A stretch of 64,000 nucleotides of DNA from Hippopus hippopus (taxonomy: Eukaryota; Mollusca; Bivalvia; Cardiida; Cardiidae), in assembly GCA_946811185.2 (NCBI GenBank), contig OX328113.1:17258521-17322520 (forward strand). The letters are read 5' to 3'. Below, one piece after another: positions 8,346-18,990 of the stretch. Made by a program: the position numbers and the translations under genes. Below the pieces are notes generated by a model. It was not told the origin of the DNA. It saw only the letters and a list, made by a program, of their open reading frames with translations, and searched no databases. Every line of letters begins with the position of its first letter. Within the stretch, counting starts at the first letter, position 1.

Positions 8346-8800
8346 TGGGTACTGGACCTTAAAGGGGTGGGGGTCTTGTCCAATCTTGTTAGAGTCATTT
8401 AACTTTTTGCTTTAAAGGGGGGGGGAGGGCGACTTGATTTTTCGCTTTTGCATCATAATCAATTATATAAATGGGTACTGGACCTTAAAGGGGTGGGGGG
8501 GGTCTTGTCCAATCTTGTTAGTCATGTAATTTTTTGTTTTAAAGGGGAACGACTTGATTTTTTTTCGCTTTTGCATCATAATCAATGATAAATGGGTACT
8601 GGACATTAAATGGGTGGGGGTCTTGTCCAATCTTGTTAGAGTCATTTAGTCTTTTGCTTTAAAGGGGGACGACTTGATTTTTCACTTTTGCATCATAATC
8701 AATGATAAATGGGTACTGAACCTTAAAGGGGTCTTGTCCAATCTTGTTAGAGTCATTTAACTTTTTGCTTTGATTTTTCCGCTTTTGCATCATAATCAAT
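8341..8800. repeat. ~120-bp tandem repeat, four units
   Basis: ATAAATGGGTACTG starts fall at 8341, 8467, 8588 and 8704. Units differ mainly by G-run length (GGGGGGGGGAGGGCGAC against GGGGGACGAC) and end TTTTGCATCATAATCAAT. Confidence 0.85.
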
Positions 8801-9029
8801 GATGAATATCATTAATTTCTTTTCGGAGTTATTGATTGCACAAATAATAAATACAATTGTTGAAATTAAGGATGCAGTGGATTTCCTTATATTTTCTGGT
8901 ATTGGGACCAGCAAGTTTGGTCAAGTAAGTGTTTCGTTAGAATATATCCTAGAAGATGATATCTTGGTAAAAGAGCAAGTTCAAGCTGATGAACTAGTTC
9001 TGGAACATGAGGTTTGAAGAGAAAACATG

Positions 9030-9300
9030 GACAAGAAGGTACCATTTTATTTTTTCACTATTTTTATTTTGATTTTTCTGCTTTTTCTTCATTTTCCCCT
9101 TTTAATATCGTTAGAAAGTTATCTGTACTTTTATTATGTTTACCCGTAGACTATGTTTGACTTTTCTACTTCTTCTTTTTCACCATAGACTATTTTTTTC
9201 TACTTACTCCACTGTTTTCCCTCTGTACTTTTATATTTTTACAGGTAGACTATTTTCTTTTCATTTTTCGCCTTTTTATCATTAAGAATAGTTACCTTTG
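9030..9300. other. T-rich degenerate repeats, no gene
   Basis: Segments with GTACTTTTAT..TTTAC..GTAGACTAT..TTTTCTACTT recur about every 60-70 bp. The reading frame just upstream (8799-9017) has no recognisable domain. Confidence 0.4.
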
Positions 9301-10205
9301 TTTTCTATCGAGGACCGAGGACCTGACCCTCAATGTCCGTGACCACGTCTTCATTGGGGTATACAAATCACTTGGTCCTTTGTTAGGGGATTAAATTTGA
9401 TATCTCAATAGGCCATTGTCCGTACTTCCGTCATAAAGTAAACAAAACCAGACATTCTGGTGACTGTAACAAAAGACTATTGTTCAGCCATCTGGTCCTT
9501 TGTTAGGGGATTAACTTTGACAGTTAAATAGGCCATTGTCCGTACTTCTGATCCTAAATAAACAAAGCCAGTCAGTGTGACGACTTTAACAAAGGACTAT
9601 TGATCACTCACCTGTACATGTCTGAACATGAATATCTCAAAATAGACGCGTGAAAACTGGTGATAATAATCTTGGACCATTTGAGCATAGGACGTTGAAG
9701 GGGAAATATCGATTAAAAAGGTAAAGTTATGTAAATTTTACATTTTTGTATTATGAGAAACTTCAAAGAGCATGGATGTGTCGTTAGACCGACTTAACCA
9801 TATAGACTTGGTCAAGGGTCGAAGTATGGGTAGGAATCAGCTCTTTGACTTGATGAAGCGTTAAAGATGAGTCTAAGTGGGAATGTCTCCGTCTAGATAA
9901 AAGGACCTGACCTTCAATGTCCGCCAAAAATAACTAGATAGGGTATACAAGTCAGCTCTGTATACCGTAAGGGTGCCTACTTAAATGACTCATTTTTAAA
10001 GCTATTTCTCAATAGGGGATTAACTTTGACAGTTGAATAGGCCATTGTCCGCACTTCCGTCCCTAAATAAACAAAACCAGTCAGTGTGGCGACTTTAAAG
10101 GACTATTGATCACTCCCCCGTACATGTCTGAACATGACTATCTCAAAAAAGACGCGCACAAACTGACGGTCATAATCTTGGTTATTTGAGTATAGGACGT
10201 TGAAG
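9301..10205. repeat. Three imperfect copies of a GGGGATTAA...GGCCATTGTCCG repeat
   Basis: GGTCCTTTGTTAGGGGATTAA or its diverged form recurs at about 9373, 9494 and 10012, each followed ~30 bp later by AGGCCATTGTCCG.ACTTC and AAACAAA.CCAG. Copies 2 and 3 also share a downstream block ending GACGTTGAAGGG. Non-coding. Confidence 0.75.
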
Positions 10206-10746
10206 GGAACACATCTACAGAAAAGTACCATTTTTTTCATTCTAGCATTTTTTCCGTTATTTCGTGCATTTTTTTATGTTGTCCTATTTTTTCCATTAAA
10301 CTCAAAACTAATTTTTATCAAAATGTTTCTACTTTTTCCAATAAGATCAAAACTAACGTGTAATTTGTACTATATACTGCCATCACAAAAATTTGTACTT
10401 TTGTATAAGGACACACCTCCAATTTTATTAAAACTGGGTCATTCCATTTGGTCCCCATAAAAACAACTACCGTCCAAAAAAATTAGGTCACTGCTGTTTT
10501 GTTGAAAATGTAGGTCATTCAAAATGACTGTCGAAATAAAAAAACAACAAAAAAAAAGTAGGTCATCCAAGATGACTGACTTTCTAAACATCCTTATATG
10601 CAAATGAGTTACTAGTTCTAGTAACTAGGTCATCCAATATTGCGCCCGTTTGTTTGCCTCCAAAGTGGCGCTCATACTACTGCTTTTGATTTGGACCAGA
10701 CCAAAATTTTATCGTTTGGTAAATAATTAATGAATTAATTACATTA
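10206..10746. other. AT-rich spacer, no gene seen
   Basis: Only T-rich and A-rich runs and a few GTCATCCAA/TAGGTCA repeats. No supported feature. Confidence 0.4.
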
Positions 10747-10978
10747 GGGGTCCTGCGTGGCTCAGTGGTAAAATGTAGGACTCGTAACCTGGAAGCTTCG
10801 GGTTCGAGCTTCACTGGATCCACAGGGCCTTTCGTGGAAGTGCCTTTGTGCAAGACACCTCAGAACCCCAGCCTAGTACCGGTGAAACCCAGGAAACAAA
10901 ATGAATATACGAGCTGTCGCCGTGATATGACTGAAATAATGTTGAAAGCGGAGTAAACCACCATTCAATTAATCGAAG
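10747..10978 (+). mobile_element. tRNA-derived SINE (family A)
   Basis: A tRNA-like head has an A box (TGGCTCAGTGGTAAAATG) and a B box (GGTTCGAGCTTCA). The body includes AAGACACCTCAGAACCCCAGC and the tail GACTGAAATAATGTTGAAAGCGG..TAAACCACCATTCAATTAATC. The same body and tail, reversed, occur at 26262-26477. Confidence 0.8.
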
Positions 10979-10989
10979 AATTATATTAA

Positions 10990-12399
10990 TCATGACAATA
11001 GTTTACATAACCGCCGTTTGAAAGTGTCCGTTTCACTGTCACTGCTCTCACTCTCTTGTAAGTCATACAAAATAAATTCTTTCAGTTTTTCTGCGCGGCT
11101 TGTAAAATCAGGGTCGTCTGCTAACATAGCTGGCATATCGATTTCACCTTTACTCTGAAACCATTCGCACTCTACTGTCTTAAACGCCAGATTCTTTTCA
11201 AACAGTAAATTTTCTGCTTTGTCTCTTCGGTTATTCTCTTCTATTAATTCTTCTTTCGATGCCGATGATGTGTTTAATACTTTTCCAAGGTCTGTCATCG
11301 AGAAAACGTCCATATCTGTGCGTAAGATCTCATTTATCCGTGAAACGACTTGGTTGCTCTCTTCCTGAGATATTCGATCTTCAAGTAAATTTCTATCATA
11401 AATTATGTAACCACCCAGCCGACCCTTTTCAACGCATTTTTGCAGATAAATCAACGCATCTCGAAATCTCTCAAATAATGTATTGTCCGTAAAGAAGCTT
11501 GAAGGGTTTTCTTCGGCCATCCAGAAAATAACGTTTTTAATGATGTAACTTGAGATACGATCGCAAATTGGTCGTAAAACAAACTTCGATATCAGTTTCA
11601 GAAGTAAGTAAACTTTGACATGAAATTCATTGAGCGATTCAAAGAGTATTAATTCGGCACTTGTGTAACATATTCTCCATTCTGTATCATCTTGCTTTTG
11701 GAGGTTGCTAGACACCGGAACTACATGACCCTCAGTTTGTAACACAGCTTGTATGACGTGATCAGCTGGCCAATCACGTGATCTGTTTCGCTCCGCCCAA
11801 ACTTTCAGAACATTCTTGTTACCGTAAACAAATCCATAAACAAAGTCGTAATTGATGACCTGATTTCTGGCAGTTTGAGAAGGTCCGGACTTTTCACCAA
11901 TGTCCAGTGCCCCACCTAATGTGTCAAACAACGGTGTCTCGGGTCTGGTTTTCGGAAAATCATTACGTAAATATCTACCATCAGCCTCGTCTTGTAAAGA
12001 CTGCTCGACGACATCTTTGTATAATCCTTCGGAAAGACGCAGGAGCTTTAGTCTCGTATAACCGGGAGAGCAATCACTGGAATCACAGTAAAACATTGTC
12101 ATTGGAAACCCATCCTCTGTGAAAACCTTCCCAGACGTTTGATCATCCACGCAAATGATGTCAGTATGAGAATAAAACCGGTCAATATCACTTTCAAAAT
12201 ATTTTGCAACGCCCTCACCTTTACTGCCAACTGTTACGATTACAAGCTTTGTGAATTTTGAAATTCTCGTGTTATATAAGTCATCCAACTGCTTGTTCAT
12301 CACACGCCTCTTTGCAACCATCTCAGAACTATATCCCAAAATATTCAAAGATTCGTTGAGCTGATGCGAAAACAACTTATTTTGTTGATCAGAAGTCAT
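10990..12399 (-). CDS. Mab-21 / cGAS-like nucleotidyltransferase-fold protein, 469 aa, intronless
   Basis: The start is the ATG at 12397-12399; the frame stays open a little further upstream but has no earlier ATG. Family hallmarks in order: N-terminal helices; the nucleotidyltransferase P-loop-like GSKGEG (residues 58-63) followed by the acidic pair Asp71-x-Asp73 (ESDIDRF), matching the metal-binding acids of cGAS-type enzymes; Asp185 as a possible third acid; GPSQ (~172); W-x2-R-x4-DWP (~201-211); EWRICY (240-245); and the C-terminal Mab-21 helical part with SYIIKNVIFW and the NLL motif (~284-339). Such proteins sense nucleic acid and make cyclic dinucleotides (cGLRs), or are catalytically silent Mab-21 relatives. 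The intact acids allow activity but do not prove it. No zinc thumb is obvious. A duplicated 146-bp block precedes the start. The last ~60 residues are acidic and family-variable. Confidence 0.85.
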   Translation of the reverse strand: MTSDQQNKLFSHQLNESLNILGYSSEMVAKRRVMNKQLDDLYNTRISKFTKLVIVTVGSKGEGVAKYFESDIDRFYSHTDIICVDDQTSGKVFTEDGFPMTMFYCDSSDCSPGYTRLKLLRLSEGLYKDVVEQSLQDEADGRYLRNDFPKTRPETPLFDTLGGALDIGEKSGPSQTARNQVINYDFVYGFVYGNKNVLKVWAERNRSRDWPADHVIQAVLQTEGHVVPVSSNLQKQDDTEWRICYTSAELILFESLNEFHVKVYLLLKLISKFVLRPICDRISSYIIKNVIFWMAEENPSSFFTDNTLFERFRDALIYLQKCVEKGRLGGYIIYDRNLLEDRISQEESNQVVSRINEILRTDMDVFSMTDLGKVLNTSSASKEELIEENNRRDKAENLLFEKNLAFKTVECEWFQSKGEIDMPAMLADDPDFTSRAEKLKEFILYDLQESESSDSETDTFKRRLCKLLS

Positions 12400-12423
12400 T
12401 TTAAACAATTTGGCATACCTATT

Positions 12424-12712
12424 TTACACGATTCGAACTTTGAAACAAAGTTGTAAAATGCTTTACGAAAAAAAAAAATCAGTTCAAATCGCCAAGGATT
12501 TCAATAGATTTGCACGCAAAAAAATGCTTCATACTTCATTTACAGGAAGAACAGCATGTCAATATGAAATTACACGATTCGAACTTTGAAACAAAGTTTT
12601 ATAATGCTGTACGAAAAAAATAGTTCAAATCGCCAAGAATTTCAATAGATTTTCGCACAAAAAAATGTTTCATACTTCCTCTCCAGGAAAAACCGCATGT
12701 CAAAATGAAATA
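12424..12712. repeat. 146-bp tandem duplication just upstream of the Mab-21-like gene
   Basis: TTACACGATTCGAACTTTGAAACAAAGTT starts at 12424 and again at 12570. Both units run through AATCGCCAAG.ATTTCAATAGATTT to CATGTCAA.ATGAAA. It lies 25-313 bp before the start codon, where promoter or 5' UTR would be expected. Confidence 0.85.
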
Positions 12713-12737
12713 CATGTGCGCGCGCTCAAACTATTAT

Positions 12738-12978
12738 ACCCGTTTACCTATCACCTCACCAGACGACGAAATTGTAGACTTTTCAAGATTGAAGGCAATT
12801 GCAGACGACAAAAAAAAAGTGAATCAAAGATGGAATTTGTTTTAGAAGGGTTAGAAAATATTGTCGGAAAAGGGGGGAAATTAGGTAACCAGCATTTTCT
12901 CCCTTTTTTTCCCAAAGTGTTTGAAAAAGCCTTTTTCTTCAGTATCGTTGAAACTTGGAATCGTGCTGGAAAGGGTTG
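12738..12978 (+). mobile_element. TTAA-type palindromic element, diverged copy
   Basis: The first copy met from the left. The outer left end CCCGTTTACC is decayed. The GCAATTGCAGACGAC block is kept, the left half of the core is mutated and the right half (ACCAGCATTTTCTCCC) is kept. It ends GAAAGGGTTGAA. Confidence 0.6.
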
Positions 12979-13039
12979 AATAGATTTTTTTATGAAACCA
13001 AGTACGTTGTAATTCGAACTAAAAGCTTATAACGGTATA

Positions 13040-13232
13040 TCTCTGTCATAACATGACTAAATATAGATTTTCCCATTTGAGACCATTTGCAGACGACATA
13101 AATTGTGGGATTTGTCCTTGAATAGGTATAGAACATTGTTGGAAAAGTAAGAAATGTTGGTTGGTTACAAGGCGTCTTCTTCAGTGTTGTAAAAGAACGG
13201 GATTGTTTGGTAATAGGGTTGAAATAAACAAA
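13040..13232 (+). mobile_element. TTAA-type palindromic element, degenerate
   Basis: CATTTGCAGACGACATAAATT, GTAGAACATTGTTGGAAAAG-like and GGGATTGTTTGGTAATAGGGTTGAA blocks remain. The core palindrome is lost. Confidence 0.5.
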
Positions 13233-13389
13233 AAATGCCTCTTTCACCTATCCTGAAAAATAGAACCCTTTACTTTATTGGAGTCACCTTAGATAAAGAA
13301 AAAAAAAAAAAAAAATGACAAGAAGATGTATTGTGTACAATTTCTTTATATTTCCAGACAATTTCTAGTTTTATCTCTGATACATATAC

Positions 13390-13500
13390 AATTCTATCTA
13401 CTAAAACAACGTTGGAAAAGGAGAAAATGCCGATTACCAGCATTTTCTCCTTTTTCATCAATGCTGGATTATCTGTATTTTACACGGCTTTTCAAAGTCG
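13390..13500 (-). mobile_element. Core fragment of a TTAA-type element
   Basis: GTTGGAAAAGGAGAAAATGCCGATTACCAGCATTTTCTCC is present without recognisable TIRs. Confidence 0.5.
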
Positions 13501-14167
13501 TTTCTGGCAAGTTTGTTTTAAAAAAATAAGAAATGATAGCTCAGCGCTAAACTGTCTTAAACGAGGGACGTGTTTACGTTATATATGTATGTACACATAC
13601 ATGTACATGTATTGCATTCAAAAACACTCTGAGGTCGAAAATTTATGAATGTAAAACACTAATAGCCTTGAACATGAATAATATTGCACCTAGTGCAAGG
13701 TATCATATTTCCATATCATATCTAATATAACAAAAGATTTTGTCGGCCTAAACTGACTTTTGACCGGGACATATTATACATTAACAGCCAATCAAATACC
13801 TCGATGTCTGAATTACTCCGATCTCGGGCTACAGATAGAGAAACGCTTCCATGGTTCATGTAGAACCTAGTGCTGAAGGTGTCGCATTATTGCGAAGTGC
13901 TTCCGGGTCTTGGTCGTGATAAGTAGTCCCGTTTAAAAAAAAGATTCTATAAAGCACTCTGCTGCACTGTTTTATCAAATAAGATGGAAGGACGGGTATA
14001 AAATGTGTTTCTGATGTTGATTTGATAACTTATGTTGAAACTGAATGCAAGTTTGTTATTTCTTGGGGAACTACTTTTTGCCTGTGACGACATAAAAGAA
14101 GATTGTCCTCATCCAGGAAGGTTTTTTTTTTCCCCTGTGATTGTTCAAATGTATTTGTGTTTGTGGT

Positions 14168-14398
14168 TAACTCTTTGCCAAACGACAAAAGTTTAAACTA
14201 GTCCACATTGACAGCATTTGTAGACAACAAAGTAAATTTCACTCAAAATTTGAAACTTGCTAAGGGAAGGATAGAAAACATTGTGGCAAAAAGAGAAAAT
14301 GCTGGTTTCCAGCATTTTCTCCTTTCCTGTGATGTTTTCAAAAACTTACTTTTTCAGGGTCGTTTGAAGTCGGGATTGTGTGGTAAAAGGTTAAATAG
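14168..14398 (+). mobile_element. TTAA-type palindromic element, full length
   Basis: TTAACTCTTTGCCAAACGAC at the left and GTGTGGTAAAAGGTTAA at the right. The core reads GAGAAAATGCTGGTTTCCAGCATTTTCTC. Confidence 0.85.
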
Positions 14399-15175
14399 TA
14401 TAAAACGCAGTCGGTTCAGGTACCATCTCTTCACATCTTGTATGTAGGCTACTGGAAAAATTTTTGATAGAAGCAAACAGCAAGGCTCTAGGTTTGCAAA
14501 AAAGAATAAGAAGAATACAGTATATGGTCAAAAATAGTACTTAATTTCAATCCATTTTCTATGTAGAAAAAAACAGTGCTGTGACACCTTAAGTGCGGAT
14601 CCTAAGATGATATTACGTCATCACAATTTTATTATGAACGTACTTGAACATAACAAAACAGTACAACATCCAACTAAAAGCAAACAACCACCATAATTTT
14701 CAAATAGAACATGCGTCATGAAGTATATTGTAGGAAAAAAAAAACTCTTGACAAAGGGATGTCAAATTTGTTGAAATAGAGTTCCACAGGTAAAACAGTA
14801 TGTTCCAGTCCGTGAAATCTTACATTTTAAACATCGGAATATCAGAAAACTTTGAAGATCCACAGGGACCTAGAGCTGTTGCATTTGCTGTAAAGTTTCA
14901 CTTGATGTACCTTCACCAAGAGTTTTAAAGGAGCTCTGAACTTGATTTCGTTTCGTAAAGGTTTTTTTTTTTTAAAGAAAATCCTAACAAATTGGTAATT
15001 TCCATTCACGTGCAAAGATGGTAATAAAACTAAAATATAAATAGAAAGATGAGTAGAGAGCACAACGCTTTACCTACATAGATATTTTATTCTATAAAAT
15101 TCCTATTCCATTATCAAGAGGACAGTCGTTATGTTGCGTAATTAGGTACTAAAAAGGTTTAATACGGAGGACCAG

Positions 15176-15252
15176 TATTGGTTTGAGAAGCTCAGTTGAT
15201 AAAGTTGCTCTGTTGTAGTTTTGAAGGGTATAGGCTCGAATCCCAACGGAGT
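15176..15252 (+). other. tRNA-like segment, possible SINE head
   Basis: AAGCTCAGTTGATAAAGTTGC resembles an A box and GGCTCGAATCCC a B box, followed by a T run. It does not fold as a complete tRNA by eye, and no SINE body was recognised. Confidence 0.3.
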
Positions 15253-15651
15253 TTTTTTTTAACGAAGAGTATAAAAGTTAAGTCTATATCATTTCTTTCT
15301 TATAAAGCATCTATCTTTTTTTCTTTTTAGATATATCTATATTAATACTCCTTGAACCTTAACTCTTTCACTTTTAACTGTCTAAATCAGACTTGAGTTC
15401 AATAATTTTAAAGAGTAATTAATTAATTACTATTACAATAGAAATGTTTCAACTAAATTACAATTATAATTACTTGCTTTTTATAATAGTAATTAATTCA
15501 ATAGAAATATTATCAGAAAATTAATTAATTTTTAATAATATGGCAGTACATTTTTAAATATAATATAAAGCTTTAACCTTTTATCGCACAATCCTGAGTT
15601 TTAATGACCGTAAAAGAGAAGGCTTTGGAAAACATGATGAATGTACTACTG

Positions 15652-15858
15652 ATCAACCCTTTACCATACCTTTACCTGACTTTTGACAACCCTGAAACAC
15701 AGTCTTTGAAAACATTGTGGGGAAAAAGAAGATGCTGGCCTTTTCAAATAATGTTTTCTATCCTTTCAAAGACAAACTCAATCATTTGAGCTACTTTTAA
15801 TTTTTCCTCTGCATATTCTTTAAATTTGGACAAGTCCACAATTTTGGTAAAGGGCTAA
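15652..15858 (-). mobile_element. TTAA-type palindromic element, core deleted on one side
   Basis: CAACCCTTTACCATACC at the left, GACAACCCTGAAACAC, CATTGTGGGGAAAAAGAAGATGCTGG, then the right arm to TTTTGGTAAAGGGCTAA. The AGCATTTTCTCC half of the palindrome is shortened. Confidence 0.7.
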
Positions 15859-16216
15859 TGTAGTTCAAAAGTTCAACATTCATTAATGGTCTGGCAACAC
15901 CTTTTTAGGTGACAACCAATGTGAAATTTATACTCCAAGGCAGAAAAAGCAACTGTATAAAAAGCTTTCTTTTCCCTGGGCTTTATTTGTTTTACTGTTT
16001 GCTACATGTAATTGAAAAGTAATTGAATTTAATTGTCAATTATTTAGTTTATACACTCTTTTAATTAATTTCAGTAAAAGTAATTGATTTTTGTACCAAT
16101 CACTAATTACTTTCAATTAACAGAAAAATTGAAATCAGTTACAATTAATTAAATTATAATTGTAATCGGACCCAGGTCTGGTATAAATTCGACTTTTTCG
16201 GGGTTGGATAGTTGAC

Positions 16217-16535
16217 CAGCCCGCATAGCTCAATTGGTAGAGCGTAGGACTCGTGAACGTGATGTTTCGAGTCACTTGAGGGTGTGGGTTTGATCCCCAC
16301 GGCTGGCCATCTAAAATACTAATAGTCTTTCGGATGAGACGTTAAACCGACGTCCCGTGTGACGGCGCTATACACCGAGCACGTAAAAGAACCAGGCGTA
16401 ACTTAAGATGGGTTTCGTGCTATAACTGCACTATCCCCCGTAACAATACTAACAGCCTTCAGGGGGCGTCGCCCATAATATGGGCAACCGGTGGCGACGA
16501 TAAATAAACGCAAATTCAATCAATCAATCAGTCAA
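16217..16535 (+). mobile_element. tRNA-derived SINE (family B) with conserved central domain
   Basis: The tRNA-like head has A box TAGCTCAATTGGTAGAGC and B box GGTTTGATCCCC (head 16222-16312). The body has TCTTTCGGATGAGACGTTAAACCGACGTCCCGTGT, a central block I recall from many marine-invertebrate SINEs. The tail ends with AATCAATCAATCAGTCAATC repeats. Confidence 0.85.
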
Positions 16536-16707
16536 TCGGATAGTAGATTTCCACACCAGTTGAAGATAATTTCTGTCATAGTATATTGTTGGGTGGCAGA
16601 TGGCGTGGATAAAGATAAGCTATGAAGCTTTGTGGTATGAAGCAGCAGCATCCGATGGACCTCTTTCAAGATTGTCGGACAAAAAAAAAAACAAAGCTGT
16701 GGCTCTG

Positions 16708-17185
16708 CTATCCTGAAGAAATGTTCATATTGACATCTGATACGAGTCTGAATTCGTATAAACGAGCTCTTTCCAACTCAAAAATATCACTTTCAAATTG
16801 ATTACAACAAAAGGCAACCCAACTTTCTAAAAATAATTCAGATCTGATTTCCCCATTTTCCACGTGTGGATACCGTCCAAAATGTTTTTCGCGAAATGTT
16901 TCTTTCCCCAACGCTTTCTGGGCATTTTTCATTTCTTCTTTAGAAATCAAACCGTCATTGTTGAAGTCGATCAGCGAAACAAATAATGAAAAGAGTTTTC
17001 TAGTGCTATGTATAAATTCTTCCTCGTTCTGCGAAAGTTGTTCGCTCCACAAACTGATGAAATGTTTCTCCGTCGTTTTTTCACTTCCTCGTGACAAAAA
17101 TCCTTGCCAGAAACTTATGCTGTCTGAGTGAAGATCTTTATGGGCTTCCGTATCTTTTATTTTATAAATCTCAGCAAACTTTGAT
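16708..17185 (-). CDS. EF-hand (sarcoplasmic calcium-binding-like) gene, exon 2 of 2
   Basis: The acceptor TTTATTTCCAG (AG at 17186-17187) joins in phase to the donor of exon 1 at 18299. The exon supplies residues 35-192 and the stop TAG at 16708. It contains one canonical EF loop, DFNNDGLISKEE (residues 107-118), inside an LFSLFVSLI..EEM helix-loop-helix. A degenerate loop lies around residues 138-150, and SFWQGFL (58-64) and FLESWVAFC (153-160) are in positions typical of sarcoplasmic calcium-binding proteins (SCP). The total of 192 residues fits that family's usual 175-195. SCPs buffer cytosolic calcium. The C-terminus ends soon after the fourth hand position, which is degenerate. Calexcitin-like or another four-EF-hand protein is the alternative. 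Confidence 0.75.
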
Positions 17186-17320
17186 CTGGAAATAAAATAT
17201 AAAGAAAATCAAAATGATAAAGAAAGTCGTCGCGATAATGAGGAATGAGAACGTCTATTAGCACAATATTGGTAGGATGGACAATTTATACCTTGCACAA
17301 TTTGTAGCCAGACAACTCAC

Positions 17321-17531
17321 AATAACCCTCAGGCTACTACGCGACTTAATGACCTTTTGCGGACGGTGTAGATCAAGATCAGACTGCACGTTCTGTGCAG
17401 TCTGATCTTGGATCTACACTGTCCGATAAGGAAATATCTTTCAAAAAAAAAAAAAAAAACTTAAAATTGCCAAAGTTGGGTTTTTAAAAGTGACTTGAAA
17501 GTTTCAAGTTATTTAGCAGGATAAGGGTTAA
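17321..17531 (+). mobile_element. Second TTAA family: CTGCTAA-ended element with CAGACTGCACG hairpin
   Basis: It lies in the intron of the EF-hand gene. Left end AACCCTCAGGCTACTA, right end TTTAGCAGGATAAGGGTTAA, with a perfect internal hairpin AAGATCAGACTGCACGTTCTGTGCAGTCTGATCTT (17371-17408). Ends of type TTAA-CCCT suggest piggyBac-like mobilisation, independent of the larger palindromic family. Confidence 0.7.
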
Positions 17532-17629
17532 CTCTCTCAACACCAAATATACAAACTTGACCTCTTCCGGCGGCTTATAATACCATCCATTGAAACTTAG
17601 ACAGATTTTTACCTCATAGTCTTGACAAA

Positions 17630-17720
17630 ACAAGCGGGCGGCATGGATCAAAGATCAGACTGCACGTTCTGTGCAGTCTGATCTTGTTCTATGCCGTCCT
17701 TGATCTATGCCGTCCTCAAA
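17630..17720 (+). repeat. Hairpin fragment of the second TTAA family
   Basis: AAGATCAGACTGCACGTTCTGTGCAGTCTGATCTT is flanked by repeated CTATGCCGTCC segments. No terminal ends remain. Confidence 0.6.
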
Positions 17721-17884
17721 AGCCTCTGTTTCCCCCCCCCCTCCCCCCATGGCGCTGAAATGGGTTAATGGCCCGTACCGCAGGCAATCATAGTTACCAA
17801 TGACCAGTTATGTTTTTAAAGAATCACAAATCAATAAAAATGACGGTGGCGAGTATGAAAGTCTTTGGGTTCGAGTTGTCATTG

Positions 17885-18015
17885 CTAAATTTATCGTAGA
17901 TACCAGTTGTCCCGGGTACAAATTGTCCACGGTACTAATTGTCCTGATAAATAACTGTCCTAGGTACGAGTTGTCCTGAGAACTAGTTAGTCATGCACGA
18001 ATTGTCCAGGTACCC
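17885..18015. repeat. Degenerate ~20-bp repeats (GGTAC.A.TTGTCC)
   Basis: Six variants of GTAC(A/G)A(A/G)TTGTCC occur within 130 bp inside the EF-hand intron. Confidence 0.5.
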
Positions 18016-18298
18016 TGGAAAAAGTTAAGGCCAAGTCTGGCTTCGACCTCGGAGCAATTTCACTTTATTGGTCCTCCGTGTCAACACATAGCCTTTCCAG
18101 AACGATTGAGAATTTGAAATATCCATATATGATGAGATCGATGAAAACATAGCGGAGAAAGATGTAAAAAGACAGAAAGGGAGAGAAACTCATGGAGAGG
18201 CAGATAGAAACTGAGAGATAGGACCTGGAAGGAGAGTGACAGAGAGATAGATAGAGGGGTGACAGGGAGATATACAAAGAGCCATTTTTAAAACCTAC

Positions 18299-18399
18299 AC
18301 AAACAACTCGGCATCTTCCTCACAAATAACTCCATCGTTGTTAACATCCAACACATGAAATAACGTTTTCCACTTCTTAATTAGATATTCGCTCACCAT
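18299..18399 (-). CDS. EF-hand (sarcoplasmic calcium-binding-like) gene, exon 1
   Basis: The ATG at 18397-18399 opens a 33-codon exon that ends with two bases before a GTAGGT donor (18293-18298). The peptide starts MVSEYLIKKWKTLFHVLD and contains a canonical first EF loop, DVNNDGVICEED (residues 18-29). A start MVSEY/F followed by a K-K/R-W helix before the first calcium loop is typical of SCP and calexcitin-like proteins. Joining to 17185 keeps the frame (two bases plus one make Val34). The intron is 1113 bp and holds a TTAA element, a hairpin fragment and GA-rich sequence. Confidence 0.7.
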
Positions 18400-18455
18400 T
18401 ATTATAACTAAAACTTCTTCATGAGAAGATCTATTACATTAAAAATTCTATTTGA

Positions 18456-18645
18456 CCCCTTCCCAAACGATAAACTTAGAACTCTTCCAAATTGAAGGCA
18501 TCTGTAGACAACGAATTTGTAATTAGTACAATTTTATGAACTGAAGTTTTCTGAGAAGGTAGAAAACAATGTGGGAAAAGAAGAAATTGCTTGTGACAAG
18601 CAATTTCTTCTTTCCACAATGTTTTCAAAAGGCATAGTTTGTAGA
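18456..18645 (+). mobile_element. TTAA-type element with altered core
   Basis: CCCCTTCCCAAACGATAAA at the left. The core is GGAAAAGAAGAAATTGCTTGTGACAAGCAATTTCTTC: still a palindrome but with different central bases. The right end is lost. Confidence 0.65.
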
Positions 18646-18990
18646 CATGTTAGAGCACGCGATTGATTGTTGAAGACAGGAATTAAATGAAAGCTGAATA
18701 ATCTAACTACGGATACATACAGCCAGACCAAAGTGAAATCCCACCTACATCTGACATCATCTTCAATACAACCCTTTTTGTGTCTTGTAGCTGACCAATT
18801 CTGAAAAACATTGTAGTGTTGGATGTGCGTAGTAACAAGTGACTTCTCCTTTTGCAAAGATGTTTTACTTTTATGTGTGCATCAAACCCTAACTCTCATT
18901 GGTGAAAGATATTATACAAAGATACTTTTCAAAGTTATTTGATTCTAGTTTGTTTTTAGAAGCTTGTGGTGTAACCCAAAGAGAGCTTAT

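Noticed and set aside
8799..9017. 72-codon plus-strand reading frame with ATG
   Set aside because: Sits at the border of a tandem array, shows no domain and no splice or promoter support.
16222..16312. tRNA gene
   Set aside because: A and B boxes are present but the segment runs into a SINE body and the anticodon arm is expanded; a SINE head.
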